NCBI GenBank assembly: GCA_027859095.1
Contig: JAQIBN010000312.1
Span: 1 to 49,640 of the forward strand
DNA from: Spirochaetia bacterium
GTDB lineage: Bacteria > Spirochaetota > Spirochaetia > B11-G9
Reading direction: 5' to 3'
Length of the DNA stretch: 49,640 nt
This document shows positions 43,789 through 49,640 of the stretch, piece after piece. The translations under genes and the position numbers were made by a program. Under the pieces are notes generated by a model that made no database searches, was not told where the DNA came from, and saw only the letters and a list, made by a program, of their open reading frames with translations. How positions within the stretch are numbered: the stretch's first letter is position 1; each line of letters starts with the position of its first letter.

Positions 43789-44634
43789 TTATTTATATTT
43801 TTGAGCAAGGACAACCATAACATCACCAAACCTAAATTTTTTAGCTATTATATCTACAGGTTTTTTAATTATTCCAGGGACAATTCCTGCAGCAAGACCT
43901 CCCCAGGTTCCTGTTTTAATAATATCAAATTTTTGAGTTTTAATAAGTTGCGTTAAAGTACTAAGGGAAAAAAGAAACATATGATCCGCAATAGCAGATC
44001 TCCAGTTCTTACCAAATAACTTTGCCTGTAAACTATTAGTGTTGGGAGTTGTTGTTATAAAAAGCCCTCCAGGGGTAAGAATTCTAAAAACTTCTCTAAT
44101 AAAAGCCGCTGGATCTGTTAAATGTTCAATAAGATGAGAAGAATGGATAACTGAAAACTGATTATCCGAGTATTCAGCTTCTTCAAGGGTGCCTTCATAA
44201 ATATCCAGTTTTCGAATATTTTTTCCGTACTCTGCAGAAGAAGGGCATAACTCAACACCCCTGCCTTTCCAACCATAACCTTCCATATGTTTTAGAAGCA
44301 ACCCTGTAGCACATCCAACATCCAGAAATTCAGCATTCCCATCCATTAAAAAAGCACTAAGACTATCAAATTTCATATCCTCAAGGGTTTTTAACATTAA
44401 ACCAAAAAATGATTCTTCATTATTTATCTCATATTCAAAATAATTATCATCATATCTTAAAGAAAGATCTGACTGTACAGGTTGCGGGTACTGATAAACC
44501 AACTTACAATTAATACATCTGGAAAATGTATATCCACCACAATCCCAAAATAAATCCCGGTCATGACTACCGCATAAATTACAGCTTACATTACTTTTAT
44601 TTTCATCCGCTGGTAAACTGGAATAGGTTTTCAA
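43789..44634 (-). CDS. Class I SAM-dependent methyltransferase with N-terminal zinc ribbon
   Basis: Residues about 18-44 of the 281 carry two Cys pairs (CNLCGSHDRDLF and RCINC), a zinc-ribbon type seen in sugar and O-antigen methyltransferases. Residues about 95-215 form a class I methyltransferase fold with SAM motif EFLDVGCATGLLL, SSHLIEHLTDP and RILTPGGLFITTTPN. The substrate is unknown; a cell-surface glycan is a guess. The start is TTG at 44634, overlapping the previous stop (TTGA), with GGGG 4 bases upstream. No in-frame ATG occurs before the zinc ribbon. Confidence 0.8.
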   Translation of the reverse strand: MKTYSSLPADENKSNVSCNLCGSHDRDLFWDCGGYTFSRCINCKLVYQYPQPVQSDLSLRYDDNYFEYEINNEESFFGLMLKTLEDMKFDSLSAFLMDGNAEFLDVGCATGLLLKHMEGYGWKGRGVELCPSSAEYGKNIRKLDIYEGTLEEAEYSDNQFSVIHSSHLIEHLTDPAAFIREVFRILTPGGLFITTTPNTNSLQAKLFGKNWRSAIADHMFLFSLSTLTQLIKTQKFDIIKTGTWGGLAAGIVPGIIKKPVDIIAKKFRFGDVMVVLAQKYK

Positions 44635-45506
44635 GAAGCCCCTACTACTTTTAAAGCAAACATTTTAACACCTTCATTCCCGGCAAAATCTTTTACAGAA
44701 ATTTCGATCATTACATCTCCTGGACTTAATTCAAAATTACCTATATAAATCTCCCAATCAGATTTATATAGTTGACTATAAGATATTCCTTCAGATTCCT
44801 CCAGCAACATTTCTCCATCACTGACCCTCATAGATTCAAAATTGATATTTGCAAGGTTCTCACCATTCATAAAAACAGAAATAGAATAGGGTGCAAGAGG
44901 GCAATAATAACCGGCACTTTCGCTCAAATCTCGAATATCTGCACTTAGACCATATACACCTGATTTTATCACTCCATCAATACCCAAGACCATCCTATTG
45001 TCACTGGAAGTAAGATAGACTTTATTTATTAATGGTTTACTCTGATCTGTTAACAGTGGTAGTGAAAGTAAAGGATTTATATATTTTTTAAACTCTGTAT
45101 CTATAACCTGAAGATGCAGCATTGATCCGCCAGCAGTTCCAGTATAACCGACAGTCCCAATTATATCGGTTAATCCAACATAAAATATTTTTGTATTGAT
45201 AGAATTCTCTTCAAGATATCCATATAACGATCTTATTCCATTTTTATGCTGATAGATTATATAGGTTCCAAGGCCGGAAGGTAAATCTAGTGGACTCGCA
45301 CCCTGATGTGAATAAAACACCAATTCTCCTGAATCTATGGGCCTTACATCCGAAGTACTCCCCTCCAGATCCAAACCCTTTACATACTCATTATACTTAC
45401 TTTCACCAAAGGTAGAAACCAGCAGGACATCCTTAACGGGCCACTGAAATCCATAGCTATTAAAGCATAAAAAAATAAATATAACTGTAAATACAATATT
45501 CCTCAT
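44631..45506 (-). CDS. Secreted M23/LytM-like protein with degenerate active site
   Basis: The 291-residue protein has a signal peptide (about 1-19) and a LytM-type domain (about 22-150). The zinc and catalytic residues are largely lost: in the first motif His is V42 while D46 remains, the Y-x-H-L His is Y97, and in the H-L-H motif the first His is M129 while H131 remains. The rest (about 155-290) is beta-rich. Such domains usually act as regulators, for example EnvC and NlpD activating amidases, rather than as peptidases. The start overlaps the propeller gene stop as TAATG. Confidence 0.78.
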   Translation of the reverse strand: MRNIVFTVIFIFLCFNSYGFQWPVKDVLLVSTFGESKYNEYVKGLDLEGSTSDVRPIDSGELVFYSHQGASPLDLPSGLGTYIIYQHKNGIRSLYGYLEENSINTKIFYVGLTDIIGTVGYTGTAGGSMLHLQVIDTEFKKYINPLLSLPLLTDQSKPLINKVYLTSSDNRMVLGIDGVIKSGVYGLSADIRDLSESAGYYCPLAPYSISVFMNGENLANINFESMRVSDGEMLLEESEGISYSQLYKSDWEIYIGNFELSPGDVMIEISVKDFAGNEGVKMFALKVVGAS

Positions 45507-46558
45507 TACATTGATACCATATCATACCCAATTAAATTATCATCAATTCCAATTATAATTTTATTCTTGTCTTTTCTAAAAAATACATTATTACCCGACA
45601 ACCTGGTATTAAATAAAATATCCCCTCCAAGTTCAGATATAATATAATAATACCCCTTATCATCAAATCCAAGAATTTGAACAAGACTGGAGGCACCTGG
45701 AGAACTCAAATACTGAAGACGTCCGGAAATGGGGATTGAAAATAATTTATTAGTTTTTAACTCAATAAAAATAAGCTCTTCATCAGCTTCTACATAAGCA
45801 AATAAACCATCCTCAGAAAAACCCGTAACTGCATGTCTACGTAACTCTGAATCAAGAGTCCATGAAGAGTCAACTTCATATCCACTTCCATTATTCTTCC
45901 ACAAATTAAGAAGTTGAGGTTCAATTCCTGTCACTGTTATCAAATTCCCACTATTTAACGAAATGGCACCCCCATAAACAATATTAATTCGGCTTGTCTT
46001 GGTTTCTTCTAAAAAGATAACGTCTCCTTCTAAATCTATAAGTCGTATACTTCCATCAACAGTCCCTATCAAAACCAAAATATCTGTTGAAGAAACAGAG
46101 CTAATAGAAGAGCTGAAAATCTTTTTCCAAAGGACACTGCCTTCCTGATCAATTTCACTAATTCCATTATTATCATAAGATAATATAAACCTTCTATCCT
46201 GTATAAAAACAGGATAACCAGAAAGATCTACTCTATTTACAAATAAGCCTTCAGTGTTTCTTAAAACCAATATATCATTTTGTCTGGAATAACTTATAAA
46301 CCCAGTCTTATCAATTGCAACTCCCTGGAGAAAATTTTCAGAAAATAAAATTCCCCCTTCACTATCCAGATATCCAAACTTCCCATTTAACTTAAAATCT
46401 ATTACTCTATCTTCTGTAACTTCAGGGTTGGTTTTTATAAATTCCAAATTTTCCACCCAAACAGGAATAAAGGAGATTTCAGGAGTTATTTGCCTTCCAA
46501 ATATAAAAAAATAACTAATAAAAATTAGAATAATAAAGGTCTTCTTTATTATTTTCAA
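45506..46558 (-). CDS. Secreted beta-propeller-like protein of unknown function
   Basis: The 350-residue protein has an N-terminal signal peptide or anchor (KTFIILIFISYFFIFG at about 6-21). It then has repeated beta-strand units ending in D-x-E/D-G turns (YLDSEGGILF, EIDQEGSVLW, LIDLEGDVIF, and similar), as in PQQ or WD-type propellers, roughly five to seven blades. I recognise no catalytic residue. The start is TTG at 46558, 8 bases behind GGAG. It is translationally coupled to the degenerate M23 gene, so the two products may act together in the periplasm. Confidence 0.72.
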   Translation of the reverse strand: MKIIKKTFIILIFISYFFIFGRQITPEISFIPVWVENLEFIKTNPEVTEDRVIDFKLNGKFGYLDSEGGILFSENFLQGVAIDKTGFISYSRQNDILVLRNTEGLFVNRVDLSGYPVFIQDRRFILSYDNNGISEIDQEGSVLWKKIFSSSISSVSSTDILVLIGTVDGSIRLIDLEGDVIFLEETKTSRINIVYGGAISLNSGNLITVTGIEPQLLNLWKNNGSGYEVDSSWTLDSELRRHAVTGFSEDGLFAYVEADEELIFIELKTNKLFSIPISGRLQYLSSPGASSLVQILGFDDKGYYYIISELGGDILFNTRLSGNNVFFRKDKNKIIIGIDDNLIGYDMVSM

Positions 46559-46602
46559 ATATAATTCTCCTAAATAAAGGCAAACATATGTTACCTAAAA
46601 TA

Positions 46603-47412
46603 TTATTTTCGATGAGTTGTTTCTTTTTTCCGCTGGTCGGCATCCATCTTGGCCTTCCATATATCAATTTTCTTTTTTAATTCCTCAATAGATCCAGTAT
46701 CTCCAAGCATTGAAAGAAGTCTCTTTAATGCAGAAAGATACTGTATTGCCTTTTTAAAGTCATCAATACGGAAAGTTGAAAGTTCATACTTTTCTCTATA
46801 CCGTTTTGCAGAATCAACCAACAATTCTTTCACTAGAGATAAATGTTTTGTTCTAATTTCATATCCTTCAATTCTGGGATCCATACCAGCCACAAAGGTT
46901 TTCAAATTTATTAGATTCTTGGCAATAGTCCCAAATCTTCCTTCAATTTCTACAAAGGACCACTTCCACCTACTGTTATCTCCATATCCCTCTTTTACAG
47001 CGGCTATAGAAAATCCCAGTTTTTTTATTATATCAAGCTTCTGTTTATCATCAAAATTAGTAATCAATTGAATTTTTTCTTCGTAATCTGAAAAAGGAGA
47101 ATCTATATAATCAGTAACTACCTGCTCAAGATAGATGATAGACTGATAAATCCGTTTACGAGCATCATTCAACATACTCTCATTCTTAACACCCAAAAAA
47201 GTAAGTGAAAGCTGGTTCATTAAAAGATAATAGGAAACCATATTAAGACTTTCGTCAGCTAAAACAAGACGTTGAGAAGAGGTCTCTTCATTTTCATCAG
47301 CCAAGATTCCTAATATCTCTTTTTCTTTTGATAAAATATCATCTACTTTAATTTTATACTCTTTTATCCTCTCATTGTATTTACTTCTAGCCGTAGTGCT
47401 AATCTTTCCCAC
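46603..47412 (-). CDS. Alpha-helical protein of unknown function next to recN
   Basis: I do not recognise the family. The 269-residue protein lacks a signal peptide or membrane segment and is predicted to be mainly helical and highly charged, with coiled-coil character at about 5-45 and 215-262. A small central region (SRWKWSFVEIEGRFG) is rich in aromatic residues. The start is GTG at 47412, 5 bases behind GGAG. It lies 47 bases after recN and 44 bases before the propeller gene. Confidence 0.68.
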   Translation of the reverse strand: MGKISTTARSKYNERIKEYKIKVDDILSKEKEILGILADENEETSSQRLVLADESLNMVSYYLLMNQLSLTFLGVKNESMLNDARKRIYQSIIYLEQVVTDYIDSPFSDYEEKIQLITNFDDKQKLDIIKKLGFSIAAVKEGYGDNSRWKWSFVEIEGRFGTIAKNLINLKTFVAGMDPRIEGYEIRTKHLSLVKELLVDSAKRYREKYELSTFRIDDFKKAIQYLSALKRLLSMLGDTGSIEELKKKIDIWKAKMDADQRKKETTHRK

Positions 47413-47445
47413 CAGAACTCCTTTCAGCTGATACTAAAGAATTGT

Positions 47446-47462
47446 TAATACCATTGGTATTA
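47446..47462. repeat. 17-base perfect palindrome at the recN stop codon
   Basis: TAATACCA-T-TGGTATTA has two 8-base arms around one central base and overlaps the recN TAA stop (47460-47462). No T run follows on the minus strand, so it is not a convincing terminator. It may be an operator-like site or chance. Confidence 0.45.
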
Positions 47463-49145
47463 GCTGCTGTATTTATCCAATAACTCCTGGGCATGATCCA
47501 ATGAGGCCATACCTGAAATATCCCCTGATAGCATTCTTGCTATTTCAGAAACTCTATCCACCTCATTAATAGTTTTTATTGTTGTAACTGTCCTTCCATC
47601 TACAACATTTTTTTCCACCTTAATATGCCTATCGGCATGAACTGCAATTGAAGCAAGGTGAGTTATACAAAGAATTTGTCTGCGTTTTCCAATTTCAGCC
47701 AAATGATCTCCTACTGATAATGCAACCTCACCCCCAATTCCCGTATCTATTTCATCAAATATCAAAGAAAGGACACTATCAGACTCAGCCAGAACAGACT
47801 TTATACTCAGCATAATTCTTGAAAGCTCTCCACCAGAAGCAATATTTTTAAGGGGCTTTAGAGGCTCCCCTTCATTGGGAGATATTAAATACTCAATTTT
47901 ATCCAGACCTGTTGGTCCACAGCTAGGCTTCCCGGCATTATTTTCTCTAAGGGAAACTTCAACCTTAAAGACAGCCTTAGGCATCCCCATTGGAACTAAA
48001 TTAGTTTTAATTTTATCTTCCAATTTTTTTCCAAATTCTATTCTTTTTTTTGAAATTCCACCTGCATTCTGAATTACCTGCTTTTCCAAAGTTAAAATTG
48101 CTTCTTCCTGTCTAATTCTATCACCTTCAAAAGTTTCCATGGATATAATTTTATTATCTGCCTGATCCTTATATTCAAGGATTTCTTTAATAGTACTACC
48201 GTATTTTTTTTGTAAAATATGTATAAGCTGAAGCCGGTCCTCACACTCTTCCAGTTTACCAGGAGTAAAATCAATTGTATCCTGGAACTGTCCAAGTGAT
48301 TCAAAAACATCCTCTATTTCATAAAAAGCATTATCAAGTCTGATTGACAATGGTTTGAGGCTTCCTACAGTATTAGATAGATCATCCATTGCAGCTCTTC
48401 CTGTTCTTAAAACAGCTAATGCACCACTGGGATGCTCTGACAAAGCATTCCGACATATTGCTAAATATTCTATCAATTTATCATGCTGCAATAAAATTGT
48501 TCTTTCTTTTACCAAATCACTTTCTTCATCCAGATTTAAATTTGCTTTATCTATTTCGTCTATTGATTTAACAAGAAGCTCTCTTTCCATAATAAGATCA
48601 CTTTCTGTTTTTTTCATATTTTCAAGATCTGCTTTTAACTCAGACAATTTAAGGAAATTATTTTTCAATTTATAAACGTCTTCTTCTACACCCGCATACC
48701 GGTCAACAAGCTTCCTTTGATTCTCTATATTAAGCAAAGACTGATGAGAATGCTGACCATGCATATCAAAAATATAAGAACTAAGTTCTTCTAAATTTTT
48801 TCTGCTTGAAGGTACAGACTGAATAAAAATTGATCCCCGACCAGATTGACGAACAACTCTTCTTATTATTATTCGCTCATCTTCTGGTTCAATCTCATGT
48901 TCTTCAAGCCAATCAACAGCCTCATTGCCTTTGGGTATTTTTATTACACAGGAAACATTAGATTCAGAACAACCTGATCTAATTGAAGAGGCATCACCTT
49001 TAGATCCAATTATTAAACCAATAGCTCCTATTACAATTGATTTACCAGCTCCAGTTTCACCAGATAGAATATTTAATCCGGGATCGAAATTTATAACAAG
49101 ATCCTCAATAAGAGCATAGTTTTTAATTGTAAGCTCTTCAAGCAT
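47460..49145 (-). CDS. recN: RecN, SMC-like DNA repair protein
   Basis: The product has 561 residues from the ATG at 49145 (MLEELTIKNYALIEDL), 5 bases behind GGGGG. A GTG at 49151 would leave no spacing to that site. The layout is SMC-like: Walker A GETGAGKS at 29-36, two coiled-coil arms (about 155-240 and 300-370), the ABC signature LASGGELSRIMLSIK (here IASGGELSR) and Walker B LIFDEIDTGIGG, ending CITHLASIA. RecN holds broken chromosome ends together. It overlaps the nadK stop. Confidence 0.95.
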   Translation of the reverse strand: MLEELTIKNYALIEDLVINFDPGLNILSGETGAGKSIVIGAIGLIIGSKGDASSIRSGCSESNVSCVIKIPKGNEAVDWLEEHEIEPEDERIIIRRVVRQSGRGSIFIQSVPSSRKNLEELSSYIFDMHGQHSHQSLLNIENQRKLVDRYAGVEEDVYKLKNNFLKLSELKADLENMKKTESDLIMERELLVKSIDEIDKANLNLDEESDLVKERTILLQHDKLIEYLAICRNALSEHPSGALAVLRTGRAAMDDLSNTVGSLKPLSIRLDNAFYEIEDVFESLGQFQDTIDFTPGKLEECEDRLQLIHILQKKYGSTIKEILEYKDQADNKIISMETFEGDRIRQEEAILTLEKQVIQNAGGISKKRIEFGKKLEDKIKTNLVPMGMPKAVFKVEVSLRENNAGKPSCGPTGLDKIEYLISPNEGEPLKPLKNIASGGELSRIMLSIKSVLAESDSVLSLIFDEIDTGIGGEVALSVGDHLAEIGKRRQILCITHLASIAVHADRHIKVEKNVVDGRTVTTIKTINEVDRVSEIARMLSGDISGMASLDHAQELLDKYSS

Positions 49146-49640
49146 TTGCACCCCCGGACCAATTTAGCTTTGAGCGTAAAATATCATAGAAATTTCGTTT
49201 ATCCGAACGTATCAACAGAGCTTTCGTTTGAGATCGCTCAACAATAATTTTGTCACCTGATTTAAGAGGATATGCATCCTGGCCATCAACAGAAAGAATT
49301 ACATCTGTTCGTTGCCCCTCTTCTACTGTAATAGTTACAACTTCATTACCTGATACCACAATAGGTCTATTGGACAGAGTAAAAGGGCAAATTGGATTAA
49401 TTATCAACGCCTCCATCTCAGGATCAAGAATTGGACCTCCTGCAGAAATACTGTAAGCAGTAGAACCTGTTGGTGTGGCTACAATAATTCCATCTGCCCG
49501 ATATTTACCAAGATCTGTTTCATTTATCTGAAGGGTTAATTTTATAATATTAGAAATACCATTAGAACTGTTTACTGAATCATTTAAGACTTTATGAAAA
49601 GCAACCCGTTTACCATTTCTTTCGACCATAACCTTTATCA
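49138..49640 (-). CDS. nadK: NAD kinase, C-terminal part (runs off the window)
   Basis: The open frame continues through the right edge, so only about 167 C-terminal residues are seen, and the N-terminal GGDGT motif lies outside. An internal ATG at 49629 is not the true start. Visible motifs are LNDSVNSSNGISN (the NE/D-type binding loop) and ADGIIVATPTGSTAYSISAGGPI, then PICPFTLSNRPIVV, all typical of NAD kinase. The enzyme makes NADP from NAD and ATP. It overlaps recN by eight bases. Confidence 0.93.
   Translation of the reverse strand, partial: IKVMVERNGKRVAFHKVLNDSVNSSNGISNIIKLTLQINETDLGKYRADGIIVATPTGSTAYSISAGGPILDPEMEALIINPICPFTLSNRPIVVSGNEVVTITVEEGQRTDVILSVDGQDAYPLKSGDKIIVERSQTKALLIRSDKRNFYDILRSKLNWSGGANA

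Noticed and set aside
46649-47071. 140-codon plus-strand open frame opposite the helical protein
   Set aside because: It is Ser/Phe/Ile-rich shadow sequence with no ribosome-binding site; the minus-strand frame spans the whole interval with a good start.
47446-47462. Palindrome as a rho-independent terminator of recN
   Set aside because: The stem is AT-rich, the centre is too tight for a loop without losing pairs, and no T run follows.
1-49640. CRISPR arrays, insertion sequences, prophage genes, tRNA or rRNA
   Set aside because: No spaced repeats, transposase, capsid or integrase-island signatures, nor RNA gene cores were seen. The two integrase-type proteins are Xer recombinases by sequence and context.

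Overview
The window is about 49.6 kb of AT-rich DNA (roughly one third G+C by eye) from a spirochaete, most likely a free-living member of the Spirochaetales. The evidence is the spirochaete-type flagellar gene order, the spirochaete-specific FlbB and FlbD, a FliN of the long FliY type, a hook protein with the Lys/Cys pair used for lysinoalanine cross-linking, and a cell-division cluster running straight into hslUV and the flagellar genes. From memory this layout resembles the Borrelia flgB region, but it adds fliA and recN. I do not assign a species.

Layout: 53 of the 54 genes I call are on the minus strand, so transcription runs from high to low coordinates. (1) 41.3-49.6 kb: the end of nadK, then recN, a conserved unknown, a secreted beta-propeller-like protein, a secreted M23-like protein with a broken active site, a methyltransferase, a DUF4912 protein and a GH57 glucan-branching-type enzyme. 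(2) 40.8-41.3 kb: a divergent regulatory region. It holds the mraZ promoter with MraZ-type operator repeats, and facing the other way a sequence matching a FliA (sigma-28) promoter in front of the only plus-strand gene, an 80-residue protein of unknown function. (3) 32.2-40.8 kb: a reduced dcw cluster, mraZ-rsmH-ftsL-murF-mraY-ftsW-ftsQ-ftsA-ftsZ. (4) 26.8-32.2 kb: a tyrosine recombinase, a TPR lipoprotein, dprA, a second tyrosine recombinase, hslV and hslU. (5) 0-26.7 kb: the flagellar genes flgB-flgC-fliE-fliF-fliG-fliH-fliI-fliJ-flbB-fliK-flgD-flgE-flbD-motA-motB-fliL-fliM-fliN(fliY)-fliO-fliP-fliQ-fliR-flhB-flhA-flhF-flhG, a membrane protein, fliA, fapA (Jag_N plus DUF342) and a small hydrophilic protein.

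From mraZ to the left edge (40.8 kb) the genes overlap by 1-8 bases or are separated by at most about 83 bases. I see no convincing intrinsic terminator. The region therefore looks like one very long colinear array linking septation, chromosome-dimer resolution, a protease and the periplasmic flagellum, with candidate internal promoters ahead of flgB and ahead of the membrane protein-fliA group.

I found no tRNA, rRNA, CRISPR array, insertion sequence or broken gene. No gap between genes exceeds about 200 bases. Eleven genes begin with TTG or GTG, mostly behind strong, often G-run, ribosome-binding sites. Several starts below were chosen on that basis and differ from the longest open frame. 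The strongest candidates for new biology are the sigma-28-like promoter with its orphan gene, the MraZ operator array, the catalytically degenerate M23 protein with its propeller neighbour, and a G8 tract in the ribosome-binding site of fliO.
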